DNA of 64,000 nt from Citreimonas sp042096055 (GTDB taxonomy: Bacteria; Pseudomonadota; Alphaproteobacteria; Rhodobacterales; Rhodobacteraceae): the NCBI RefSeq assembly GCF_042096055.1, contig NZ_JBELMH010000009.1, positions 1 through 64,000 of the forward strand. The letters are read 5' to 3'. The position numbers and the translations under genes are program-made. Each line of letters starts with the position of its first letter. The first letter of the stretch is position 1. The notes beneath the pieces are model-generated. The model was not told where the DNA came from. It saw only the letters and a program-made list of their open reading frames with translations, and made no database searches. This document shows, piece by piece, positions 42,945 to 55,514 of the stretch.

Positions 42945-43439
42945 ATGTCACGCTTCATGCCCATCGCCCCGACCGCTTCCCGCACCGGCGCCGTTCTCGG
43001 CGGCGCGTTCGCGCTTTTCGCGCTGCCCGCGCTGGCACAGGACGACGGCGTCGCCACCTTCGGCTCGTCCGGCAACGCCGCGCAATTTGGCGTCACCACC
43101 ACGCTGAACGAGACCGAGACCGAGGGCGCGCCGGACGACATGGCGACGCTGATCGCCGATCTCACCGACGGCGGCCTGCCCGAGATCGCCTGGCAGTCCG
43201 TGTCCTCGATGACCGACGTCGAGACCGTGATGCTCGACAGCCTGTCCGGCGACGTCGAGGGGCTCGACCCCGCCCTCTCCGATGCCTCGGGCAAGATCGG
43301 CCGCATCCGCGCCGGCGTCGAAGCCAGCCCCACCCTGCGCGCCGCCGTGGAAGAGGCCGGCTATACGCCCGGCGACGTGATCGCCGCCTACGGGTCGTCG
43401 GCCTCGGAAATCGCGCTCGTGATCGACACGCGCGGCTGA
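42945..43439 (+). CDS. Exported protein of unknown function
   Basis: 164 residues with an excellent AAGGAGGA Shine-Dalgarno. The N-terminus is a signal peptide of the slightly long type (MSRFMPIAPTASRTGAVLGG, then a hydrophobic stretch to ALPALAQ, about residue 31). The mature part is acidic, without cysteine or further membrane segments, with a repeated flavour of Asp/Gly/Ala-Ser turns (SLSGDVEGLDPALSDASG) and an end VIAAYGSSASEIALVIDTRG. I recognise no family. It is divergent from msrB with 162 bases between starts; co-regulation with oxidative-stress repair is possible. Confidence 0.75.
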   Translation: MSRFMPIAPTASRTGAVLGGAFALFALPALAQDDGVATFGSSGNAAQFGVTTTLNETETEGAPDDMATLIADLTDGGLPEIAWQSVSSMTDVETVMLDSLSGDVEGLDPALSDASGKIGRIRAGVEASPTLRAAVEEAGYTPGDVIAAYGSSASEIALVIDTRG

Positions 43440-43450
43440 TGGGGCTTGCA

Positions 43451-43547
43451 ATCCGCCACTCAGCGGATAATTGAGGAGCCTTGGGCTTTCTCTCCCAAGG
43501 CACGACTACCAAAGGGCGTCGGCCGGTCTCCGGCTGGCGCCTTCTTC
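43451..43547 (+). terminator. Three tandem hairpins between the exported-protein gene and queG
   Basis: ATCCGC/GCGGAT (43451-43468), CCTTGGG/CCCAAGG (43479-43500) and a 12-bp stem GGCGTCGGCCGG/CCGGCTGGCGCC with two G-U pairs (43515-43541), the last followed by TTCTTC. The last is a plausible terminator; the series is unusually structured for a 130-base convergent gap. Confidence 0.55.
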
Positions 43548-43568
43548 GTTCCGGCATGCGTCAGGCGC

Positions 43569-44639
43569 TCAGGTGCCGCGCAGCCGCGCCACCGCCCAGC
43601 GCGCGGCGTCGGCGACCGCGGGATCGGGATCCTCGCACAGCGCCTGAACCGCCGGCATCAACCGTGACGTCCCCGAATTGCCGATAGCGTAGCAGACGTT
43701 GCGCACGAAGCGGTCGCGCCCGATCCGCTTGATCGGCGAACCCGAGAACCGCGCGCGAAACGCCGCATCGTCCAGCGCCGCCAGTTCCTCGAGCGGCGGC
43801 GCCAGAAGGTCAACGCGCGCGTGGTACTTCGCTTCGGCGGCGCGCTCGGCGAACTTGTTCCACGGGCAGACCGCGAGGCAGTCGTCGCAGCCATAGATCC
43901 GGTTGCCCAGCGCGGGGCGCAGCGCCTCGTCCACCGGACCCTTGTGCTCGATCGTCAGGTAGGAAATGCAGCGCCGCGCATCCAGCTGGTAGGGCGCGGG
44001 AAACGCTTCGGTCGGGCAGATGTCCAGGCACCGCCGACACGATCCGCAGTGATCGACCTGGGGCGCGTCCTTCGGCAGGTCCAGCGTCGTGAACAGGCAG
44101 CCCAGGAAGAACCACGACCCCAACTCGCGGCTGACGACGTTCGTGTGCTTGCCCTGCCAGCCCAGCCCCGCCGCCTGCGCCAGCGCCTTCTCGGGGACCG
44201 GTGCGGTGTCGACGAAGACCTTGATCTCGCCGCCCGCCTCGTCGATCAGCCAGCGACCCAGCCGTTTCAGCCGCTTCTTGGCCACGTCGTGGTAATCGCG
44301 GTTCTGCGCGTAGACGCTGATCGCCGCGCGATCCCGCTGTTCCAGCACCGCCAAGGGGTCGTGATCCGGCCCGTAATTCTCGGACAGCATGACGACCGAG
44401 CGCGCCTCGGGCCACAAGGCGGCCGGATCGCCGCGCCAATGCACGCGATCTTCCATCCAGCCCATCTGCCCGTGATACCCGCGGTCGAGATACGCCCGCA
44501 GCCGGTCCATCACCTGCGGCACCGCGTCCGGCGCGCAGATCCGGGCGACGGAAAACCCCTCGTTTAGCGCGCGCGCCACGACGCGGCGCTTCAGATCCTC
44601 CGGGTCGGCGATACCTGTCTCCTCTGGGCGATGCGCCAA
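43569..44639 (-). CDS. queG: Epoxyqueuosine reductase
   Basis: 356 residues. It performs the last step of queuosine synthesis in tRNA, using cobalamin and two 4Fe-4S clusters. The clusters are visible: CGSCRRCLDICP and, later, CISYLTIEHKG with CDDCLAVCPWNKF. The B12-binding region upstream includes KVFVDTAPVPEKALAQAAGL and GWQGKHTNVVSRELGSWFFL. The C-terminal HEAT-like extension (AIGNSGTSRLMPAVQALCED) is normal. It follows the FzlA-like gene by 49 bases on the same strand. Confidence 0.96.
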   Translation of the reverse strand: MAHRPEETGIADPEDLKRRVVARALNEGFSVARICAPDAVPQVMDRLRAYLDRGYHGQMGWMEDRVHWRGDPAALWPEARSVVMLSENYGPDHDPLAVLEQRDRAAISVYAQNRDYHDVAKKRLKRLGRWLIDEAGGEIKVFVDTAPVPEKALAQAAGLGWQGKHTNVVSRELGSWFFLGCLFTTLDLPKDAPQVDHCGSCRRCLDICPTEAFPAPYQLDARRCISYLTIEHKGPVDEALRPALGNRIYGCDDCLAVCPWNKFAERAAEAKYHARVDLLAPPLEELAALDDAAFRARFSGSPIKRIGRDRFVRNVCYAIGNSGTSRLMPAVQALCEDPDPAVADAARWAVARLRGT

Positions 44640-44688
44640 AGGGATGGCGGGCGGGGCGTCGCCGCAGGCGCGCGCCGTCCCGTCATCC

Positions 44689-45354
44689 TCAGAAATCGAG
44701 ATCCGCGTAGTGCCGCGGCGGCGGGAAGCCCGGCACCTGGTCGGCCAAGATCGACCGGAAGGCCGGGCGCGACTTGATCTTGGCGTACCAGTCCTTGACC
44801 GCCGCGCTGCGGTTCCAGTCCACGTCCGAGATGTAGTCCAGCGCAGACAGGTGCGCGGCCGCGGCGAAATCCGCCAGCGTCATCACGTCGCCCGCCAGCC
44901 AGCGGCGGTGGTCCAGCAGCCACGCCATGTAGTCGAGGTGGTACTTGATCGCCTTGGCGCCCGACTTGACGTTGGTCGAATCCGGGAAGCCCTGCTTCAT
45001 CACCTTCTTGTTGACCCGCTCGTAGAGCAGCTTCGACGTCACCTCGTTGTGGAACTTGTCGTCGAACCAGCCCACCAGGCGGCGCACCTCGTAGCGGGCG
45101 TCGGCGGCGCGCGGCATCAGCGGCGGTTCGGGGTACTTCTCCTCGATCCACTCGCAGATCGCCGCGCTCTCGGCCATGACCTTGCCGTCGATCTTGAGCA
45201 CCGGCACCTTCGCCGCGGGGTTGCGGCGCAGGAAGTCGGCGTCCTTCTCCCAGTACCGTTCCTCGACCAGCTCGCACTGGATCTTCTTCTCGGCCAGCGA
45301 CAGCCGGACCTTGCGGCAGAAGGGCGACAACGGCACGTGGTAGAGCTTGGCCAT
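44689..45354 (-). CDS. fzlA: GST-fold division protein FzlA-like
   Basis: 221 residues. The thioredoxin-like domain begins AKLYHVPLSPFCRKVRLSLA and continues VEERYWEKDADFLRRNPAAK; the helical domain has the striking VGWFDDKFHNEVTSKLLYER and VNKKVMKQGFPDS. This set is what I recall of FzlA, the alphaproteobacterial GST homologue that binds FtsZ and links it to wall synthesis in Caulobacter. A plain glutathione transferase is the alternative. Its place between queG and the cell-wall enzyme mtgA supports a morphogenetic role weakly. Confidence 0.75.
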   Translation of the reverse strand: MAKLYHVPLSPFCRKVRLSLAEKKIQCELVEERYWEKDADFLRRNPAAKVPVLKIDGKVMAESAAICEWIEEKYPEPPLMPRAADARYEVRRLVGWFDDKFHNEVTSKLLYERVNKKVMKQGFPDSTNVKSGAKAIKYHLDYMAWLLDHRRWLAGDVMTLADFAAAAHLSALDYISDVDWNRSAAVKDWYAKIKSRPAFRSILADQVPGFPPPRHYADLDF

Positions 45355-45450
45355 GGCAGGTCCGCGGATTGGGGGAAATCGCGCCCGTCTTAGTCCCGAA
45401 GGCAGGCGCAGTTCAAGCCGACAGCACTCGGCCCGGGGCGGGGATCGGCG

Positions 45451-46167
45451 CTACTCCGCCTCGAAGCAGGCGGCGCGGCCGTCGCGGGCGATGACCACCG
45501 CGCCGTCGGCGATCTGCGCCGCGCGGCTGCGGGTGGCGGCGGTGGGGTCGGCGGCGCTGCGGGTCTTGGGGCTGGGCAGGATCGCCGCCAGGCGCGCCGC
45601 CTCGGCGGGGCTGAGATCGGCCGCGGCCACGCCGAAATAGTGCCGCGCCGCGGCCTCGATGCCGAACACGCCCTCGTCGAACTCGGCCACGTTGAGATAG
45701 ACCTCGAGGATGCGCCACTTGGGCCAGACCGCCTCGACCACCGGGGTCAGCGCCGCCTCGAACGCCTTGCGGACCCAGGACCGCCCCTGCCAGAGGAAGA
45801 CGTTCTTCACCACCTGCTGGCTGATGGTCGAGCCGCCCCGCGAGGCACCGTCGGCGATCGCGTCGCGGATCGCGTTCATGTCGAAGCCCCAGTGGGTGCA
45901 GAACCCCGCATCCTCGGCCGCCACCGCGCTACGCAGCATGACCGGCGCGATGCGGTCGACCGGGACCCATTCACGCTCGATCCCGCCCAGGCGGCGGGAT
46001 TCGGAGAGCATGGTGAAGGTCGTGGGCGGGTTGATCACGCGGAAGAGCACGATCAGGACCAGCATTAGCGCCACGAGACCCAGACCCAGCCGCACCAGCC
46101 AGCGCCGCAGCCACCGCAGCGGCGCGAAACGGCGCTTTGCCTTGCTCTTTTTCCGTTGCTTCGCCAT
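45451..46167 (-). CDS. mtgA: Monofunctional biosynthetic peptidoglycan transglycosylase
   Basis: 238 residues. A basic cytoplasmic N-terminus and one membrane helix (residues about 30-48, LVRLGLGLVALMLVLIVLF) anchor a GT51 domain. The catalytic glutamate is in SAVAAEDAGFCTHWGFD; GGSTISQQVVKNVFLW, RKAFEAALTPVVE and WPKWRILEVYLNVAEF follow, all conserved. It polymerises lipid II into glycan strands at the outer face of the inner membrane. I start at MAKQRKKSKA; ten extra in-frame residues exist upstream. Confidence 0.96.
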   Translation of the reverse strand: MAKQRKKSKAKRRFAPLRWLRRWLVRLGLGLVALMLVLIVLFRVINPPTTFTMLSESRRLGGIEREWVPVDRIAPVMLRSAVAAEDAGFCTHWGFDMNAIRDAIADGASRGGSTISQQVVKNVFLWQGRSWVRKAFEAALTPVVEAVWPKWRILEVYLNVAEFDEGVFGIEAAARHYFGVAAADLSPAEAARLAAILPSPKTRSAADPTAATRSRAAQIADGAVVIARDGRAACFEAE

Positions 46168-46205
46168 CGCCGCCGTCTTGCCCGCGCCCCGGGCCAAAGT
46201 CCAGA

Positions 46206-46811
46206 TCAGCGGTTGTGTCCGCGCGGGCCAAGGATGAGCTTAAACAGACCTACGAACGCCACCAAAAGAATCTTGCCGACAAGTGCCAGCGTGGGACCGG
46301 CCCAAAACGGGAAAACGGGCCATAAAACGGAGAAACCCTTTCCGTGCGTATCTAGCGGCCATTCCTCGAAAAAGACGGCCCACATGAAGCCCCAGGAAAA
46401 CGCAAGACATGCGGAAATGTGGATAAGGACGCTCGCGCCGACCGGCTGGCAGCGCCCCGGTGAGACCACGGTTTTCCAATAGCCGACAGCGAACACCGCG
46501 ACGGTCAGCGGAACGATCACGAGTCCCGAGGCCAAGGTCGCCGTGTAGGCGTGCAAGGATCTGAGATCGTGCGCGGCGAGCAATTCGATCCGTTTCGCCG
46601 CTTGCGGCAGCACGCGCTCGACAGCCTCCGCCGAGACAAGCGCCCCGTCGGCATTCAAGAATGCTGCGGCATAGCAGATCGCGACGGCGACGCCGAGCCA
46701 GACCCAAAAGAACCACGTCCAAAGCCCCCCACCGGCGGCATACTCTTCCGGCGGAATCGGCGCGCGGGCCTGCATCCAGGCCTTCGTTTTCTGCCACGAA
46801 GCGCCTTCCAT
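46206..46811 (-). CDS. Membrane protein of unknown function, lower-GC
   Basis: 201 residues with about four hydrophobic segments: WTWFFWVWLGVAVAICYAAA, TLASGLVIVPLTVAVFAVGY, VLIHISACLAFSWGFMWAVF and AGPTLALVGKILLVAFVGLF. I recognise no family. The base composition is visibly lower in G+C (roughly mid-50s percent) than the neighbours and the codon choice differs (many AAA, TTC/TTT, GAA), so it may be recently acquired. It lies between mtgA and the gltB terminator on the same strand, with no partner gene. Confidence 0.6.
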   Translation of the reverse strand: MEGASWQKTKAWMQARAPIPPEEYAAGGGLWTWFFWVWLGVAVAICYAAAFLNADGALVSAEAVERVLPQAAKRIELLAAHDLRSLHAYTATLASGLVIVPLTVAVFAVGYWKTVVSPGRCQPVGASVLIHISACLAFSWGFMWAVFFEEWPLDTHGKGFSVLWPVFPFWAGPTLALVGKILLVAFVGLFKLILGPRGHNR

Positions 46812-47002
46812 TTACGGCCAGCGTTCCTGGTGGCCGTGCCGAAAACACGCCCAGTCGTCCTTACAAACCGGGAACATTCCGGCCCTCCTGTTCACTCGCT
46901 ACGCGCGGGTCTTCGAAAGCGGTCCCGGCGCGGCGTCCGATTGCAGAGAGCGTAGGACAGCGACCGTCCGCGCCGAAACGGGAAATCGGCCGCCACGCAA
47001 CG

Positions 47003-47033
47003 AAAAAGGCCCGGGGTGTGTCCCCCGGGCCTT
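47003..47033 (-). terminator. Intrinsic terminator of the glt operon
   Basis: On the minus strand, AAAGGCCCGGGG and CCCCGGGCCTTT form a long stem followed by TTCG, with the T-run matching AAAAA at 47003-47007. It lies 20 bases after the gltB stop. Confidence 0.92.
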
Positions 47034-47052
47034 TCGCGTCAATTCGACCGGA

Positions 47053-51590
<4,538 letters not shown>

Positions 51591-51594
<4 letters not shown>

Positions 51595-52016
51595 GACGTC
51601 TCTCCCAGTGGGGATGGATGTTTCTTCTGGTATTCCGCTTCGGTTGCCCGGGCGTGATCGCCCGGCACCCGGGCCCAGCACAGGGCGCGGTCGGTGTATA
51701 TCTCGGACCGGACGGGCCAGTCCTTCGTCTCGGCGAACAGCCCCGGCATCAGGTCGCGCTCGGCGCGCCCCTCGTCGGCCATGTAGAGGTGGCTGCCGCA
51801 CTGGCCGCAGAACGCCCGGAACGATTTAGGCGAGGATCGGTATTCGACCACCGGCCCTGTCACCGTCACGTCCGAGGCGCCGAAACAGGCGAAGACCGCG
51901 CCCGACCACCGCTTGCACATGTCGCAATGGCAGATCCCGACCCAGCCGGGCGGATCACCCACCGCGACGTGCACGGCACCGCAAAGGCACCGCCCCTCGA
52001 TCGCGGCCGCGCTCAT
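51591..52016 (-). CDS. GFA-family zinc protein inside the glt operon
   Basis: 141 residues. The zinc-binding cysteines are all present: EGRCLCGAVHVAV, GICHCDMCKRWSG and RAFCGQCGSHLY, the signature of the glutathione-dependent formaldehyde-activating (GFA/CENP-V-like) fold. True Gfa joins formaldehyde to glutathione; most homologues are uncharacterised, and this one probably is. Its start overlaps the gltD stop and its stop overlaps the gltB start, both by ATGA, so it is translated within gltD-gfa-gltB. That position is unusual and suggests a role linked to glutamate or glutathione metabolism. Confidence 0.9.
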
Positions 52017-53449
52017 TCGGCGGCGACGGCCGCGCTGGCCGTCAGGTCCTCGAGAATCGCCCCGGCGGTGTCCCGCCCGTCGCGGATCGCCCAGACCACG
52101 AGGCTTGCGCCGCGCACGATGTCGCCCACCGCGTAGACGCCCGGCAGCGCGGTGCGGCCGGTAGTGAACTCGGCCTTCACGGTGCCCCAGCGGGTGACTT
52201 CCAGCTCGGGCTGGTTCCACAGGGTCGGCAGCTCTTCGGGCTCGAAGCCCAGCGCCTTGATGACCAGGTCGGCGGGTTCCTCGTAGTCGCTGCCCTCGAT
52301 GATCTCCGGCGCCTGGCGGCCGGTCGCGTCGGGCTGGCCCAGGCGGATCTGCTGCACGATGACGCCGCTGACCGGATCGCCCTTGAAGCCCTTGGGCGAG
52401 GTCAGCCACTGGAACTCGACGCCCTCTTCCTCGGCGTTGGCCACCTCGCGCTGGCTGCCGGGCATGTTCGCCCGGTCGCGGCGGTAGAGGCACTTCACGC
52501 TGGTCGCGCCTTGGCGGATCGAGGTTCGCACGCAATCCATCGCGGTGTCGCCGCCGCCGATCACGACGACGCGCTTGCCCTTCGCGTTCAGCTCGCCGCT
52601 GGTGAATTCCGGCACGTCGTCGCCGAAGTTCACCGCGCGGTTCGACGCGGTCAGGAAGTCGATGGCGCGCACGATGCCCTTGGCGCCGGCGCCCGGCCCG
52701 GGCAGGTCGCGCGACTTGTAGACGCCGGTGGCGATGATCACCGCGTCATGCTGGTCGCGGATCTCCTGGAAGGTGATGTCGCGGCCGACCTCGCAGTTCA
52801 GCACGAACTTCACGCCGCCCGCTTCCAGCTGGTCGTTGCGGCGCGTGACCACGTGCTTCTCCAGCTTGAAGCCCGGAATGCCGTAGATCATCAGGCCGCC
52901 CGCGCGGTCGTAGCGGTCGTAGACGGTGACCTGCACGCCGGCACGGCGCAGGAAATCCGCCGCCGCCAGCCCGCCGGGGCCCGCGCCGATGATGCCCACC
53001 GACTCGGGACGCTCGGCCGCCGGCTTGATCGGCTCGACCCAGCCCTCGTCCCATGCGGTGTCGGTGATATACTTCTCGACCGCGCCGATGGTCACGGTGC
53101 CGTGGCCCGACTGCTCGATCACGCAATTGCCCTCGCACAGGCGGTCCTGGGGGCAGATGCGGCCGCAGATCTCGGGGAAGGTGTTCGTCGCCTGGCTGAG
53201 CTCGTAGGCTTCCTGAAGACGGCCGGACGCCGTCAGCTTGAGCCAATCGGGGATGTTGTTGTGCAGCGGGCAGTGGCTCTGGCAATAGGGCACGCCGCAC
53301 TGGCTGCAGCGGCCGGATTGCTCGGCCGCCTTCTCGCGCGCGAACTCGGCGTAGATCTCGTCGAAATCCTCCCGGCGGCTGTCGGCATCGCGCTTCTCGG
53401 GCATCTCGCGCCCGACGTTCACGAATTTCAGCATCGGCTGCTTTGCCAT
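52013..53449 (-). CDS. gltD: Glutamate synthase, small subunit
   Basis: 478 residues. Two N-terminal 4Fe-4S clusters are supplied by CSQCGVPYCQSHCPLHNN and CGRICPQDRLCEGNCV; the FAD motif is VGIIGAGPGGLAAADFLRR and the NADPH motif VVVIGGGDTAMDCVRT. It passes electrons from NADPH to the GltB FMN. Gene order gltD-gfa-gltB reverses the common gltB-gltD order. Start: MAKQPMLKFV with GGAGACGAGC upstream. Likely promoter region lies in the 220 bases before uppP. Confidence 0.97.
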   Translation of the reverse strand: MAKQPMLKFVNVGREMPEKRDADSRREDFDEIYAEFAREKAAEQSGRCSQCGVPYCQSHCPLHNNIPDWLKLTASGRLQEAYELSQATNTFPEICGRICPQDRLCEGNCVIEQSGHGTVTIGAVEKYITDTAWDEGWVEPIKPAAERPESVGIIGAGPGGLAAADFLRRAGVQVTVYDRYDRAGGLMIYGIPGFKLEKHVVTRRNDQLEAGGVKFVLNCEVGRDITFQEIRDQHDAVIIATGVYKSRDLPGPGAGAKGIVRAIDFLTASNRAVNFGDDVPEFTSGELNAKGKRVVVIGGGDTAMDCVRTSIRQGATSVKCLYRRDRANMPGSQREVANAEEEGVEFQWLTSPKGFKGDPVSGVIVQQIRLGQPDATGRQAPEIIEGSDYEEPADLVIKALGFEPEELPTLWNQPELEVTRWGTVKAEFTTGRTALPGVYAVGDIVRGASLVVWAIRDGRDTAGAILEDLTASAAVAAE

Positions 53450-53514
53450 CGGCTCGTCTCCGTTCTCCGAAAGGGTCCGCGCTGTCTACAGCGTGCGCGC
53501 GGCGAATAAAAGTC

Positions 53515-53531
53515 ACCTATACTGACCTATA
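53515..53531. promoter_or_regulatory. Tandem heptamers in the gltD/uppP divergent promoter region
   Basis: ACCTATA occurs twice, at 53515-53521 and 53525-53531, one helical turn apart, in the AT-rich part of a 221-base divergent region. It lies 66-82 bases upstream of the gltD start. A candidate operator or a pair of overlapping -10 elements (TATA). Confidence 0.4.
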
Positions 53532-53670
53532 TAGCATTATTTTACGCTCGGCCAGAACGCCGCGCCGGAATTTGCTCAAAAGCAGGTAACGAACCGGACC
53601 CAATAATTCCCTTACACAGGCAATTCAGTCATTTATACAGGCGCGGAACACCGGTTGGGACCGCACGGCA

Positions 53671-54474
53671 ATGACCTTCCTTCATCTGACAATCATAGCA
53701 CTGATCCAGGGAATTACAGAGTTCCTTCCGATTTCTTCGTCCGGACACCTGATCCTGCTGCCGAATCTCAGCGGCATGGCCGATCAGGGGCAGGTCATCG
53801 ACGTCGCGGTGCACGTGGGCACGCTGGGCGCGGTGATCGTCTACTTTTGGTCCGACGTGCGCGAGGCGCTGTTCGGCACCGGCCGCCTGCTGCGCGGCAA
53901 GGTCGACACGCGCGGCGCGTTCCTGGCTCTGTGCCTGGCCATCGCGACGGTGCCGGTCATCGTCGTGGGCTTCGTGCTGAACCTGACCGGGCTCGACGAC
54001 GCCATGCGCTCGGTCGCGGTGATCGGCTGGACGATGATCATATTCGGCATCGTACTCTACTGGGCCGACCATACTGGCGCCGAGGAAAAGCGCGCCGAGG
54101 GCTGGAGCCTGCGCGACGCCTGGATCATGGGCCTGTGGCAGGCGGTGGCGCTGATCCCCGGCACATCGCGGTCGGGCATCACGATCACGGCGGCGCGCCG
54201 CCTGGGCTACGCGCGCCATGACGCTGCGCGCCTGTCGATGCTGATGTCGATCCCGACGATCATCGCCTCGGGCACGCTGCTGGGGCTCGAGGTCGCGGCC
54301 GACGCCGACCTGCAGGCCGCGCGCGACGGCGCGATCGGCGCCGCGCTCGCGTTCGTGTCGGCGCTGCTGGCGCTGACGCTGATGATGCGGCTGCTGCGCT
54401 CGGTCAGCTTCACGCCCTACGTAGTGTACCGGCTGATTCTCGGCGTGATCCTGCTGTGGATCGCCTACACCTAG
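53671..54474 (+). CDS. uppP: Undecaprenyl-diphosphate phosphatase
   Basis: 267 residues, standard. It recycles the lipid carrier for peptidoglycan and other envelope polymers and gives bacitracin tolerance. The two catalytic motifs are present: GITEFLPISSSGHL near residue 14 and PGTSRSGITITAARRLGYAR. About eight membrane segments. The first gene rightward from the gltD divergent region; its stop interlocks with the rlmH stop in CTAG. Confidence 0.97.
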   Translation: MTFLHLTIIALIQGITEFLPISSSGHLILLPNLSGMADQGQVIDVAVHVGTLGAVIVYFWSDVREALFGTGRLLRGKVDTRGAFLALCLAIATVPVIVVGFVLNLTGLDDAMRSVAVIGWTMIIFGIVLYWADHTGAEEKRAEGWSLRDAWIMGLWQAVALIPGTSRSGITITAARRLGYARHDAARLSMLMSIPTIIASGTLLGLEVAADADLQAARDGAIGAALAFVSALLALTLMMRLLRSVSFTPYVVYRLILGVILLWIAYT

Positions 54475-54941
54475 ACGCGGTGGTACGGGCTGCCGGCTAG
54501 GATGGATGCCGCGCGGTAGAGCTGCTCGGCCAGCATCACCCGCGCCAGCATGTGCGGCCAGACCATCGCGCCGAACGACAGCGCCATGTCCGCCTCGGCG
54601 CGCAGCGCGGGGTCGATCCCGTCCGCGCCGCCGATAACGAAGGCCATGTCGCCGCGCCCCTGGTCGCGCCGGGCGGCGATCTCGTCGGCGAAGGCGGGGC
54701 TGTCCATGACGCGCCCGCGTTCGTCCAGGATGCACAGGTAGGCGCCGTCAGGCACCGCCCGGCGCAGCAGCGCCGCCTCGGCGGCCATGCCGCCGCCGCG
54801 CTTGTCCTCGACCTCGACCAGGCGCGCGGGACCCAGGCCCAGCGCACGCCCCGTCTTGTCGAAGCGGCCGAGGTAGTCGTCGATCAGCGCGCGCTCGGGC
54901 CCCGCCCGCAGGCGTCCCACGACGCAGATGTGAACGCGCAT
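54471..54941 (-). CDS. rlmH: 23S rRNA (pseudouridine1915-N3)-methyltransferase
   Basis: 156 residues. A small SPOUT methyltransferase with the knot motifs FVIGGADGIDPALRAEA and MLARVMLAEQLYRAASILAG and the C-terminal SPYHRV. It methylates 23S rRNA in the 70S ribosome. It follows rsfS by 8 bases, a conserved bacterial pair. Confidence 0.97.
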   Translation of the reverse strand: MRVHICVVGRLRAGPERALIDDYLGRFDKTGRALGLGPARLVEVEDKRGGGMAAEAALLRRAVPDGAYLCILDERGRVMDSPAFADEIAARRDQGRGDMAFVIGGADGIDPALRAEADMALSFGAMVWPHMLARVMLAEQLYRAASILAGSPYHRV

Positions 54942-54949
54942 TCAGCCGA

Positions 54950-55309
54950 TCAGGATTTGGCGCCCGCGGGCTGCCACATCTTCTCGAGCTGGTAGAACTC
55001 GCGCACTTCGGGACGGAAGACGTGGACCACCACGTCGCCCGCGTCGATCAGCACCCAGTCGCCGCTGTCCTTGCCTTCGGTCTTGGCAAGCACGCCGTGC
55101 TCCTGCTTCAGCGTGTCCTCGAGGATCTCGGCCATCGCCGAGACCTGCCGGGTCGACCGGCCGGAACAGACCACCATCCAGTCGCAGACGGAGGACTTGC
55201 CGCGCAGGTCGATCTGCACGACGTCTTCGGCCTTGCTGTCGGAGAGGGTTTCGAGGATCGCGTCGAGAAGCGCGTCGCTCGGGGGGTGCATCGGGGCGTC
55301 GCCGGTCAT
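54950..55309 (-). CDS. rsfS: Ribosome silencing factor
   Basis: About 119 residues from the ATG at 55309; ATG 55291 or a TTG at 55372 with a GGAGG-like context are alternatives. The DUF143 core is LETLSDSKAEDVVQIDLRGK, then DWMVVCSGRSTRQVSAMAE and GDWVLIDAGDVVVHVFRPE. It binds uL14 and blocks subunit joining in slow growth. The pair rsfS-rlmH is conserved. Confidence 0.94.
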   Translation of the reverse strand: MTGDAPMHPPSDALLDAILETLSDSKAEDVVQIDLRGKSSVCDWMVVCSGRSTRQVSAMAEILEDTLKQEHGVLAKTEGKDSGDWVLIDAGDVVVHVFRPEVREFYQLEKMWQPAGAKS

Positions 55310-55514
55310 GGGCTGCCCGTGGGGTGCGGCACTGGCCGCGTGTGCTGTCGAAGACAGGACATCGTCCTCCAAGGTTCACGCGCCGGCAATCGCCCCGGCG
55401 CGGGCGTGGCACCAAGATAGCATCGGGGTCGCGAAATCTCAACGTGCGTGCGGCAAACCGGCGCGGGGCGCGCGGCGGGCCGCGCATGGCGGCCCCGCGG
55501 CCCCGCTAAGAGGC

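Noticed and set aside
55310..55372. TTG start at 55372 for rsfS
   Set aside because: Possible by its GGAGG-like context, but the added residues are poorly conserved-looking and RsfS proteins normally start close to the DUF143 core; kept only as an alternative.
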